A stretch of DNA of 34,059 nucleotides from an uncultured Pelagibacteraceae bacterium. Lineage in GTDB: Bacteria > Pseudomonadota > Alphaproteobacteria > Pelagibacterales > Pelagibacteraceae. A program made the position numbers and the translations under genes. The stretch covers positions 1 through 34,059 of the forward strand of contig CACIBQ010000006.1 of the NCBI GenBank assembly GCA_902584915.1, given 5' to 3'. The notes below the pieces were generated by a model. It saw nothing but the letters and a program-made list of their open reading frames with translations. It was not told the origin of the DNA and searched no databases. This document shows, in pieces, positions 18,018 through 27,132 of the stretch (the stretch's first letter is position 1; every line of letters begins with the position of its first letter).

Positions 18018-19755
18018 AAATATCGAAGACAATAAAAACAAGGAATTCGAAAAACTCTTAGTTGATAACTTCTCGAAGACAAAAATTGAAGAAGGCAAAA
18101 TATTAACTGGAACAATAACTAAAATTACAGAAAAGCACGTCTACTGTTTAATAGACGGCATGAAAAGTGAAGCATTAATAGATATTGATGAAATAAAATC
18201 AACTTATCCAAGTAAGCAATTAAAAGAAAAAGATAAATTAGACGTATACTTAGAGAAAATTGAAGATGCAAAAGGAGAAGTGATAGTATCTGCATCGAGA
18301 GCACAAAAAATTAAAGGATTTTATGAGCTAGAAAAAGCATTTGAAGCAAATGAAACTATTAAAGCCAAATTTGTCTCAAAAATAAAGGGAGGCCTAGTCT
18401 GTTCTCATGTAGGCACCGGAACGCTAATGTTTTGCCCAGGAAGTGCTGTGGACAATAAAGTTTTAAAATCTTTTGATCACTTATTTGGTACTGAACATGA
18501 TTTTAAAATAATAAAATTAGATAAATTCCGAGGAAATATTTTGGTTTCAAGAAGAGAAGTGTTAAGTTCTGTAAAAAAGGAAGATAAAGCAAAAGTTCTT
18601 GAAAAATATTCACTAAATCAAATTATAAGTGGAACATGTAAAGGGTGGAGTAGCTTTGGGGCGTTCTTTGAGGTTAACGGAGAAATTGATGTCATGGTCC
18701 ATCTTCAGAACATATCTTACTCGAGAATCAATCATCCCGATGAGGTGTTCACAGTAGGTGAGGTGCACAGAATGCAAATAATAGAAATTAATAAAGATAA
18801 GCAGCACATATCGGCGAGCATTAAATCTCTTACCGCCGACCCCTTCGATAACGTTTCTAAATATGAAGTTGGAAAAGTGTATAAAGCAAAAGTTATAAAA
18901 ATTGTTGAGTACGGCTGTTTTGCGGAATTAGATTTGCAGCCAGGTCTTACCTGTTTATGCCACAGCTCATGCATTTCTTGGACGAAGAAGAACGCATCAG
19001 CTGATAAATTTTTTAAAGTAAATCAAGTATACGATTTTATGGTGACAGATATAGATCGAGAGAAAAAACGTATTGCAATTTCATATAAAGATGCTTTTGG
19101 AAATCCCTATTCTGCCTTCGAAAAACAATATTCTGTTAATTCAAAATTAAAATGTACAATCTCAAGTATAAAAGATTTTTCAATATATTTAGATATACCC
19201 GGATTTGAAATTACAGGATTTATGCATGCTACAGATCTGAGTTATGTTTCAAAACCAGAAGAAATAATAAAAACATATAAAAAAGGTGATGAATTGGAAG
19301 TTGTAGTTTTGTCTATAAATACTAAAGAACAGAAGATAAAATTTGGGCTCAAACAGCTAAAAGAAGATCCATTTAAAATTTTTCAAGACAAGTCAGTAAA
19401 AGACGTTCTCACATGCAAAGTATTATCTACAAGTCCTAAAGGTATATTAGTTTCTCCCGAGGGAAGTAATAATATTCAAATCCTGATTAAGAAAAATCAG
19501 ATTGCGATAAACGCTGAAGATCAGCGCCAAACTCGCTTTGTTACAGGCGATCGTATTGACGCGGCCATCTCAGAATTACATTATGAACGTAGGAAAGTTA
19601 CTTTGTCTATTAAACTGCTGGAAGAAATGCAAAATAAAGAGGCTATTAAACTTCATTCTTCACCTCTCAGCGGTAAGAACCTTCCGTTCAGTCAGCTTTC
19701 AGAAAAGATTGAAAGTGAAAAAAATAAAGAAAAAATTGATAAAAAAAAAGAATAA
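18004..19755 (+). CDS. rpsA: 30S ribosomal protein S1 (divergent)
   Basis: 583 aa with repeated S1-domain pattern (RGNILVSRRE, FGAFFEVNGEIDVMVHLQNISYSRINHP, SWTKKN); located between cmk and ihfB as is common. Confidence 0.88.
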   Translation: MEIYKNIEDNKNKEFEKLLVDNFSKTKIEEGKILTGTITKITEKHVYCLIDGMKSEALIDIDEIKSTYPSKQLKEKDKLDVYLEKIEDAKGEVIVSASRAQKIKGFYELEKAFEANETIKAKFVSKIKGGLVCSHVGTGTLMFCPGSAVDNKVLKSFDHLFGTEHDFKIIKLDKFRGNILVSRREVLSSVKKEDKAKVLEKYSLNQIISGTCKGWSSFGAFFEVNGEIDVMVHLQNISYSRINHPDEVFTVGEVHRMQIIEINKDKQHISASIKSLTADPFDNVSKYEVGKVYKAKVIKIVEYGCFAELDLQPGLTCLCHSSCISWTKKNASADKFFKVNQVYDFMVTDIDREKKRIAISYKDAFGNPYSAFEKQYSVNSKLKCTISSIKDFSIYLDIPGFEITGFMHATDLSYVSKPEEIIKTYKKGDELEVVVLSINTKEQKIKFGLKQLKEDPFKIFQDKSVKDVLTCKVLSTSPKGILVSPEGSNNIQILIKKNQIAINAEDQRQTRFVTGDRIDAAISELHYERRKVTLSIKLLEEMQNKEAIKLHSSPLSGKNLPFSQLSEKIESEKNKEKIDKKKE

Positions 19756-19766
19756 TTAAATAAAAG

Positions 19767-20057
19767 TTGTCTGCATCAAAACCAGAAATAATTAACAAAA
19801 TCTCCAAAAATTTTCCCAACCTATATAAAAAAGATATAAATAAGTTTTTTGATATTTTTATATCCGAAATAATTAAGGCATTATCAAAGGGTGAAAGAGT
19901 AGAGCTTAGAGATGTAATGATGTTTGAGCCAAGAATTCAAAAAAAAAGAATATCTCTAAATCCTAAAACATTGGAAAAAGTAGAGGTTCCAGAAAAAAAA
20001 AATATACTTTTTAAATGTTCAAAAGAATGGAAAAAAAAACTAAATGAAAAAAAATAA
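19767..20057 (+). CDS. IHF/HU family DNA-binding protein (IHF-beta position, TTG start)
   Basis: DINKFFDIFISEIIKALSKGERVELRDVMMFEPRIQKKRISLNPKTLEKVEVPEKK; follows rpsA. Confidence 0.82.
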   Translation: MSASKPEIINKISKNFPNLYKKDINKFFDIFISEIIKALSKGERVELRDVMMFEPRIQKKRISLNPKTLEKVEVPEKKNILFKCSKEWKKKLNEKK

Positions 20058-20742
20058 ACTCATATTTTTTGCATGTGATACTTCAAATATTAAACAGGTT
20101 AAAAAAATTCTTAAAGAAACAAAATCAAAAAAACTTAAAAGGATGATTCCAAAATTCGGACATCAATTTTTTTATAGCAAACATGGAAGAAAATTTTTAG
20201 AAAAATTTAAAGGAACATATTTTCTTGATTTAAAAATTATGGACGTCAGTAATACAGCCGTATCGGCTATTGACTCCATCAAGGATCTAAGAGGATGTAG
20301 ATATATAACCGTCCATGCTCATGGAGGTTTAAGAATGATGCGTGATGTAGTTAAAAAATCAAAAATAATAAACAAAAATTTAATGATACTTGGGGTTTCT
20401 ATATTAACTAGTTTAGATAATAAAAGTATTAAAGAAATTGGACATACTAAAACTGTTGATCAATTAGTTTTAAAACAAGCTGGTCTAATCAAAAAATCTG
20501 GAGCTTATGGAATTGTTGCATCGGCTCACGAAGCAAGAATCATAAAGAAAAAGTACAAGAATTTATTTGTAGTAACTCCTGGAATAAGATTACCTGGAGA
20601 TAGGAAAGATGAGCAGTCTAGAGTAGTAACACCTTACGACGCACTATATAAATATAATGCAGATGCAATTGTAATCGGTCGATCCCTAACACGATCGAAT
20701 ATTAAAAATAATGTTAAAAAATTGATTGATCATTTAAATTAA
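20044..20742 (+). CDS. pyrF: Orotidine 5'-phosphate decarboxylase
   Basis: FLDLKIMDVSNT keeps the K..D pattern; TVHAHGG; PGIRLPGDRKDEQSRVVTP; VIGRSLT. Confidence 0.88.
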   Translation: MKKNKLIFFACDTSNIKQVKKILKETKSKKLKRMIPKFGHQFFYSKHGRKFLEKFKGTYFLDLKIMDVSNTAVSAIDSIKDLRGCRYITVHAHGGLRMMRDVVKKSKIINKNLMILGVSILTSLDNKSIKEIGHTKTVDQLVLKQAGLIKKSGAYGIVASAHEARIIKKKYKNLFVVTPGIRLPGDRKDEQSRVVTPYDALYKYNADAIVIGRSLTRSNIKNNVKKLIDHLN

Positions 20743-21371
20743 TGATCAAAGGTGTTAAAATTTGTGGGATTTCAGATCCTAAAACTTTAAATTATATTAT
20801 AAATCACCCTAGCCAACCAAAAATTCTCATGATTGGTTTCATTACTAACTGGAAAGCATCAAGAAGGTTTGTCGAATTTGAAAAATTGAAAGAATTGATT
20901 GATGTTGACAAAAAACAAATAAATTTTACTAGTGTTCTTGTTTCGCCAACAGATGCAATTTTAGAAAAAATTAAAGACTTAAATTTTGATTATTATCAGC
21001 TTTACGATGTAAGCCCAGAGCGAACTATAGAAATTAAAAATAAGTATAAAGTTAAAATAATTTCAGCCATCACAGTTTCAGACAAAAAAGATGTTGAAAA
21101 ATATAAAAACTATTCTGAGATATCGGATATAATACTTTTTGATAGCAAAGGTTACCATAAATCAGAAAGTTTTGATCACAGTCATTTGAACGACATACCT
21201 AGCTCATTAAATAAAATGATAGCAGGAAATATCCAAATAGAAGACATTCCTAATTTCAAAAACTCAGACTATATGATTGATATTTCTGGAGCTTTAGAAG
21301 ATGATAGTGGTAAGAAGGATATAAAAAAAATTGATAAGTTTTTAAATACAGTACATAATATCATCGCTTAA
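20742..21371 (+). CDS. trpF: Phosphoribosylanthranilate isomerase-like protein (divergent)
   Basis: VKICGISDPKTL N-terminus, ILFDSKG, MIDISGALEDDSGKKD C-terminus; directly upstream of trpB. Confidence 0.75.
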   Translation: MIKGVKICGISDPKTLNYIINHPSQPKILMIGFITNWKASRRFVEFEKLKELIDVDKKQINFTSVLVSPTDAILEKIKDLNFDYYQLYDVSPERTIEIKNKYKVKIISAITVSDKKDVEKYKNYSEISDIILFDSKGYHKSESFDHSHLNDIPSSLNKMIAGNIQIEDIPNFKNSDYMIDISGALEDDSGKKDIKKIDKFLNTVHNIIA

Positions 21372-21374
21372 AAT

Positions 21375-22571
21375 ATGACAAAAAACTCACTTAAAAACGG
21401 ACCTGATGAATTTGGATATTATGGAGAATTTGGCTCTAGGTATGCTCCTGAAATTTTAATGCCAAATTTAATTGAATTGGAAGAAGCGTTTAATGATGCA
21501 ATTAATGACAAAAAATTTTTAGATGAGTTTAATTATTATTTAAAAGAATGGATTGGTAGGCCAAATCCACTGTATTACGCCGAACAGCTTACAAAAAAAG
21601 TAGGTGGAGCAAAAATATACTTCAAATCAGATCATTTAAATCATTTGGGCGCCCATAAGGGGAATAATGCATTATTCCAAATTTTATTAGCTAAACGTAT
21701 GGGCAAAAAAAAAGTTCTTTGTGAAACGGGTGCTGGGGCTCATCTGATTGCAACGGCAGCAGCTTGTGCGTTTAAGGACCTTCCTTGTATTGGTTACATG
21801 GGGCGAGATGATATTTTTTTACAATCTACTAATGTTTTAAAAGCAAAGTTATTTGGTGCAAAAGTAATAGAATGTGTTGATGGTACAGGAGAAAAAGGCG
21901 TTCTAAAAGACGCATGCACATCTGTTTTAAAAGCATGGTCAAGTGACCCTGATGCCTTTTATTGTTGTGGCAGTGCAATTGGACCACATCCTTTTCCTAG
22001 AATTGTACAGTATGCACAATCAGTGATTGGTAAAGAAATAAAAGAACAAATTTTAGAAAAAGAAGGCAGATTACCAGATGCCATATGTGCATGCATAGGT
22101 GGGGGCTCAAACCTGATCGGGGCAATACATGAATTTTTAGATGATAAAGAAGTTAAACTATACGGTGTTGAACCAGAACACAGTGCTGCTTTAACTAATG
22201 GTACAGTTGGTATTATGCAGGGATTTAAATCTTTTATGTTGCAGTCAGAAACAGGGGATTCCACTCTCGCGACTCAAAGTTTAGCTAGCGGGATTAATTT
22301 TTATAGTGCTGGTCCAGAACATGCATACTTAAAAAAAATTAAAAGAGTAAACTATACTCATGTCTCGGATAAAGAGGCTTTTGATGCTTTTCAACTTGTA
22401 TGCAAAACCGAAGGTATTCTTATTGCATTTGAACCAGCATTTGCAGTTGGATATGGAATAAAATTAGCAAAAGAAATGGGTAAAGATAAACTTTTGGTTT
22501 TAAATATCTGTGGCAGAGGTGATAAGGACATTGATACTGCGGAGAGAATTTTGGGAGATAAACTTGAGTGA
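21375..22571 (+). CDS. trpB: Tryptophan synthase beta chain
   Basis: EFGSRYAPEILMPNL, GRPNPLYYAEQLT, LNHLGAHKGNNAL (PLP Lys), ETGAGAH, GGGSNLIGA, GRGDKDID. Confidence 0.93.
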   Translation: MTKNSLKNGPDEFGYYGEFGSRYAPEILMPNLIELEEAFNDAINDKKFLDEFNYYLKEWIGRPNPLYYAEQLTKKVGGAKIYFKSDHLNHLGAHKGNNALFQILLAKRMGKKKVLCETGAGAHLIATAAACAFKDLPCIGYMGRDDIFLQSTNVLKAKLFGAKVIECVDGTGEKGVLKDACTSVLKAWSSDPDAFYCCGSAIGPHPFPRIVQYAQSVIGKEIKEQILEKEGRLPDAICACIGGGSNLIGAIHEFLDDKEVKLYGVEPEHSAALTNGTVGIMQGFKSFMLQSETGDSTLATQSLASGINFYSAGPEHAYLKKIKRVNYTHVSDKEAFDAFQLVCKTEGILIAFEPAFAVGYGIKLAKEMGKDKLLVLNICGRGDKDIDTAERILGDKLE

Positions 22572-23373
22572 TAGAATTAAAAAAATTTTTAAAAATTTAA
22601 AAGAAAAAAATAACAAAGCTTTAATTAGTTTTTCAGTTGCAGGTTTTCCAGATGACCAAACAAGCTTGGAGATATGTAAGGTACTATCAGATAGTGGAGT
22701 ACATATTCATGAGCTTAACATGCCACATGCTGAAGCTCAAGCAGATGGTCCAATTATTCAGCTTGCAAATATAAAGAGTATAAAAAAAGGTATTAATTTA
22801 GATAAAATATTTATGATTGCAGAAAAGCTAAGATTACATAATCCAAATTTAGGTATTTGTTTAATGGGCTATCTTAATAATATATTTATTTATGGGATAG
22901 AAAAGTTTGCAGAAAAAGCTAACAAGGCTGGTGTTGATGCGCTAATTTGTGTCGATCTTCCAGCTGATGTTAAAGAGGAAAAACAAATAAGAGATGCGCT
23001 AAAAAAAGTTGGTATTTCTCTTATTAAATTAATTACCCCAACAACTAATGAAAATAGAATTAAAGAAATTACGATGGATGCAGAAAGTTTTATCTATTCT
23101 GTTAACTTAAAAGGGATTACAGGAGTAAAAACAGTTCAGGTTAATGAAGCAAATCAACAAATTGATAGAATTAAAAAATATACAAATTTACCAATTGTAT
23201 CTGGTTTTGGCATAAAAAATCCACAAGATGCAAAAGAAATTGCAAAAAGTAACTGTGATGGTGTAGTTGTAGGATCACAAATTGTTAAGTATATTCAAGA
23301 AAATATCGATGACAAAAATTTACCACAAAAAGTCGGTAGTTATGTTAAAACATTTGTAGAGGTATTAAAGTGA
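22564..23373 (+). CDS. trpA: Tryptophan synthase alpha chain (probable TTG start overlapping trpB)
   Basis: LSDRIKKIFKNLK, ALISFSVAGFPD, HELNMPHAEAQADGP, LMGYLNNI, TPTTNENRI, DGVVVGSQIV. ORF track start at 22510 lies inside trpB. Confidence 0.9.
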   Translation: MSDRIKKIFKNLKEKNNKALISFSVAGFPDDQTSLEICKVLSDSGVHIHELNMPHAEAQADGPIIQLANIKSIKKGINLDKIFMIAEKLRLHNPNLGICLMGYLNNIFIYGIEKFAEKANKAGVDALICVDLPADVKEEKQIRDALKKVGISLIKLITPTTNENRIKEITMDAESFIYSVNLKGITGVKTVQVNEANQQIDRIKKYTNLPIVSGFGIKNPQDAKEIAKSNCDGVVVGSQIVKYIQENIDDKNLPQKVGSYVKTFVEVLK

Positions 23374-24329
23374 ATTGGATAAGCAAAATTAAGCAGTTTG
23401 GTGAAAACATAAAAAAAAATATAAAAAAGAAATTTCCAACTGCGGAGGAGCAGGAGGCCTCGAAGTGGAGGGCTCAAAATTGCTGCAATTCCGGGCCTGT
23501 GCTCGAAGAAGAACTTAAAGAAAATTTTTATCAATGTAAAAACTGTAATGATACTTACCCAGTTACTCCTGAACAACGTTTCAGCTGGATGTTTTTAAAT
23601 AACCAATATGAAATTTTAGATCATCCAATTATTAATAATCCAGAAACGCATGAGTGGGAAGATGCATCTGGAAAATATACTGATAAACTAAAAAAAACTA
23701 GAAAAAAGACAGGATTGAATTCAGCTCTAGTTGCTGCTTATGGAAGTCTCACTGAAAACTTAAAAGCAGTAGTGGTGGCAAGTGATTGGAGGTACTTTGG
23801 GTCTTCGATTTCTCCAGACGAGGGTGAATGTCTTCTATATGCATGTGAAAAAAGTATTTCAACTAACTCACCTCTAATTATTTTTGTACAAGGCGGCGGG
23901 ATGCGTGTAAATTTCCCTCTAACTTTAAGTTTAAACCAAATGCCAAGGTCAATTATTGGAATTAATGAAGTAAAGCAAAAAAATTTACCTGTGATTAATG
24001 TTGTCGACAAAATAGCAGCTGGAGGAATATCTGCAAGTTATTGTTCTACTTCTGATTTTTTAATTTTCGAAGGTGTGAAATCTAGAATAATGTTCGCCGG
24101 GCCCAGAGTTTCGGCAAATGCGAGCAACACTACTCCGCCGCCGAATTTTTTAGAAGCATCATGGGCATTAAAACATGGTATTGGAGATTTTTTGATTGAA
24201 CATAGAAAAGATACGAAAGATACCTTGGTAAAACTACTTAACATATTGTTAAAAATAGATACTAGTGTAAATTCGGTTTCATTGGATGAAACTTCAGAAC
24301 CTAATCTTACAGCCAAAGAAGCATCTTAA
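23370..24329 (+). CDS. accD: Acetyl-CoA carboxylase carboxyltransferase subunit beta (divergent, GTG start)
   Basis: YTDKLKKTRKKTGLNSALV, LIIFVQGGGMR, AGGISASY, MFAGPRV, HGIGDFLIEHRK; trpA-accD-folC order. Confidence 0.87.
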   Translation: MNWISKIKQFGENIKKNIKKKFPTAEEQEASKWRAQNCCNSGPVLEEELKENFYQCKNCNDTYPVTPEQRFSWMFLNNQYEILDHPIINNPETHEWEDASGKYTDKLKKTRKKTGLNSALVAAYGSLTENLKAVVVASDWRYFGSSISPDEGECLLYACEKSISTNSPLIIFVQGGGMRVNFPLTLSLNQMPRSIIGINEVKQKNLPVINVVDKIAAGGISASYCSTSDFLIFEGVKSRIMFAGPRVSANASNTTPPPNFLEASWALKHGIGDFLIEHRKDTKDTLVKLLNILLKIDTSVNSVSLDETSEPNLTAKEAS

Positions 24330-24347
24330 ATATATTGTTAATCAGAC

Positions 24348-25604
24348 ATGATTAACTCGGAAATCTATTATAAATATCTTCAAAAAAAATACAGCAGAAG
24401 TATTTCTTTAGGCTTATTTAGGGTTAAGAGGGCTCTAAGGTTATTAAAAAACCCCCATTTAAAATTAAAAAGGCCCTGCAATATAATAGGAAGTGACGGG
24501 AAATTCACTTGTCTTAGAGCAATTCAATGTTTCATTGAAGCAAACGGTAATACTACAACAGCAAATTTTTCACCTCATCTTTACGATCTTAGAACTCGAT
24601 TCTGGTTAAAAAATAGATTTATTTCTCTTAAAGAAATTAAAAAATATGAAAAGAAAATATCAAAATTAAAAATTAAATTAAGTTTATTTGAGGTTTTAAC
24701 TTTAATCCATATCCTGGCGGCATCTAAGGAGAATGCTGATTTCTCATTGCAAGAATCAGGTCTTCTGTTTAAAGGAGATGCGTCGAGAGTCTGGGATAAA
24801 CCATTTATGCAGATTTGTACTAACTTAAATAAGCAGCATCTTGAATGGGTTTATCCTAAAACAATTAATGAAATTTGCAGGCAAAAAGTTGGATATATGA
24901 GCAATAATACAAATATCTATATAGGTAAACAAAAACCAAAAGTATTAGGAATAGTTAAGAAAATACTTAAAAAAAATAATAGTAGTATTACATATCCCAC
25001 AACTTGGAAAATTATAAATAAAAATAAAAAAATTTTTTATAAAGACAACAAAAATTTAATTAAAATTAATTCTAAATATATTTACAGTAAAGGATTAGTT
25101 GACAATCTAGGTTTAGCAATAAAAATTGCGTTAGATTTAAATATAAAAAAAAAAATAATTGAAAGAACTATACCTACAATTAAATTTGAAGGGCGTTTAG
25201 ATTATATTAAATCAGGTAAATTAAGAAAATATTTAAATAAAAACGAAGCTCTACTCTTGGATGGGGCTCATTCAAATACTTCAGCACAAAACTTATATAA
25301 TCATCTAAAGACTTTAAATGGACCTATCTATGGAGTTTGGGCTATGCAAAGAAATAAAATGCCATCAAAATTTTTAAAAAATTTCCATGGTATATTTAAA
25401 AAAATAATAACAATGAAAATTGATAGTGAGCCAAACTCTTGTACTGCTGAAGAACTTAGAGAAATTGCTATTAAGAAAGGATATTCTGTTGATAAAGAAA
25501 AAAATATTCAAGATGCTTTAAAAAAGTTAAGTTCCAATAAAGCAAAAACAATTTGTGTTTTTGGAAGCTTATACCATGTAGGGTATGTATTAAGTAAAAA
25601 TTAA
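24348..25604 (+). CDS. folC: Folylpolyglutamate synthase/dihydrofolate synthase
   Basis: IIGSDGKFTCLRAIQCFIEANG (P-loop region), LYDLRTRFWL, KFEGRLDYI, LLLDGAHSNTSAQNL. Confidence 0.87.
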   Translation: MINSEIYYKYLQKKYSRSISLGLFRVKRALRLLKNPHLKLKRPCNIIGSDGKFTCLRAIQCFIEANGNTTTANFSPHLYDLRTRFWLKNRFISLKEIKKYEKKISKLKIKLSLFEVLTLIHILAASKENADFSLQESGLLFKGDASRVWDKPFMQICTNLNKQHLEWVYPKTINEICRQKVGYMSNNTNIYIGKQKPKVLGIVKKILKKNNSSITYPTTWKIINKNKKIFYKDNKNLIKINSKYIYSKGLVDNLGLAIKIALDLNIKKKIIERTIPTIKFEGRLDYIKSGKLRKYLNKNEALLLDGAHSNTSAQNLYNHLKTLNGPIYGVWAMQRNKMPSKFLKNFHGIFKKIITMKIDSEPNSCTAEELREIAIKKGYSVDKEKNIQDALKKLSSNKAKTICVFGSLYHVGYVLSKN

Positions 25605-25924
25605 CTTATATTACTTTCGATCCAAGATTTTAAATCAGACTTACTTGTCAATCCAACCTTAGTATCTTTAAGCTGTCCATCAACATGCAGAATCATCGTT
25701 GGAATCCCTCTCACATTATATTTTACTGGGATATTTGGCTCTTCATCAATGTTATGTTTTGAAATCACAACACCTTTATCTTTTAATTCTTCTGAAAGCT
25801 CCTCAAGAATCGGAGCAATATTTATGCAAGGTTTGCACCATGTGGCCCAAAAGTCATGCAGAATAATCTTATTTTCTTTTATTAGATTTTCAAAATTGTC
25901 GTCTGTAGACTTTATTGTTGCCAT
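25601..25924 (-). CDS. trxA: Thioredoxin
   Basis: DFWATWCKPCINIAPILEEL active site; VRGIPTMILHVDG. Confidence 0.95.
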   Translation of the reverse strand: MATIKSTDDNFENLIKENKIILHDFWATWCKPCINIAPILEELSEELKDKGVVISKHNIDEEPNIPVKYNVRGIPTMILHVDGQLKDTKVGLTSKSDLKSWIESNIS

Positions 25925-25979
25925 GATTGTTTAATATTTATTCTATAAAATAAGTCAAGATTAATTTAGAAGTTATTAT

Positions 25980-27116
25980 TTAATTCACAATACTTTTTAT
26001 CTTTTTTTCTTCAGCATCTTCTAAATCTGGAACAATTTTTTCATCTTCTGTTGTAGAATAAAGTTTGGAACCTCCTTCTAGACCGTGATCATCTTTTAAT
26101 TTGACAATCAAATTTTCAAGTCCACTCTTTTTAGCATATGTACTATCAATTAATGCCTGAAAGGCATTTCTGTGTGTCTTAAAGCTAGAAAATAATGTTT
26201 TAATATTGTTTCTTACAACTGTGTATTTATCCCAAACTGCCTCAGCATCTTTTACAACATTATCAACAATTGAAATTTGTTTGTGCTGATTTTTAAGACT
26301 TGTAACGTTTGCAATTAAAGCCATTATTGATATTGGGCCTGCCAAAATAACCTTATTTTCTGCAGCAAAATCTAGCAATTCCTTGTCATACTCAATTGCA
26401 GACAAATAACATGTATCAAATGGCATAAACATAATTACATATTGAAAAGACTTTAAATTATATAGTTTAGTATAATTTTTTTTTGCAAGACTTTTGATGT
26501 GATCCCTAACTGATGCTAAATGTTTATTTATATGCGCACTTCTAAATTTTGGATCTTTTTCATTAGCAAAATCCTCAAAGTTTTTAAGTGAAACCTTGCA
26601 ATCAATAACAATACTATTTTCTTCGGGAAGAGTAATTATAAAATCAGGATTTACTCTTTTGCTTAATCCTGTAACTGGATCTTTATTAATTTGTCCCTCT
26701 CTAACTGTAAAGTCTTGATCTTTAACTAATCCATTTTTTTCAAGCAACCTTTGTAATTTTTTTTCATTGTATTCACCTTGGTATTTAACATTACCAACCA
26801 ACTTTTCATGAAAGTTTCTATACTCTTGAACTAAAGTAGTATACTCTTGAAAACTTTTATCAGAAACCTCTTTGTAACCAGCTGCATTTTTAGAATTTTG
26901 TTCCAAAACCTGTTTATCTTTTTTTAGTTGCTCAATATAATCATCTTTAATGGTCATTGTATTTTCAAGAGTTTCAATCTGACTATCTAGTCTAATAATT
27001 TCAGGACTATCTTTGTCTATGATATTTTTATTTTTTAGATTTTTTAATATGTAAAAAATTAAACCTCCTAAAATTAATGCCAAAATAATTACTGTAAATG
27101 ATAGAATTGTTGTCAT
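25980..27116 (-). CDS. rmuC: DNA recombination protein RmuC family
   Basis: N-terminal TM plus coiled coil; GEYNEKKLQRLLEKNGL, NPDFIITLPEENSIVIDCKVSL, MFMPFDTCYLSAI. Confidence 0.92.
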   Translation of the reverse strand: MTTILSFTVIILALILGGLIFYILKNLKNKNIIDKDSPEIIRLDSQIETLENTMTIKDDYIEQLKKDKQVLEQNSKNAAGYKEVSDKSFQEYTTLVQEYRNFHEKLVGNVKYQGEYNEKKLQRLLEKNGLVKDQDFTVREGQINKDPVTGLSKRVNPDFIITLPEENSIVIDCKVSLKNFEDFANEKDPKFRSAHINKHLASVRDHIKSLAKKNYTKLYNLKSFQYVIMFMPFDTCYLSAIEYDKELLDFAAENKVILAGPISIMALIANVTSLKNQHKQISIVDNVVKDAEAVWDKYTVVRNNIKTLFSSFKTHRNAFQALIDSTYAKKSGLENLIVKLKDDHGLEGGSKLYSTTEDEKIVPDLEDAEEKKIKSIVN

Positions 27117-27132
27117 GTTTCTCCTTTATAAA

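Noticed and set aside
21959-22264. 101-aa minus-strand ORF inside trpB
   Set aside because: Antisense shadow of TrpB; likewise the antisense ORFs at 16896-17189, 17858-18115, 18613-18974, 23340-23576, 23738-24010, 24038-24316.
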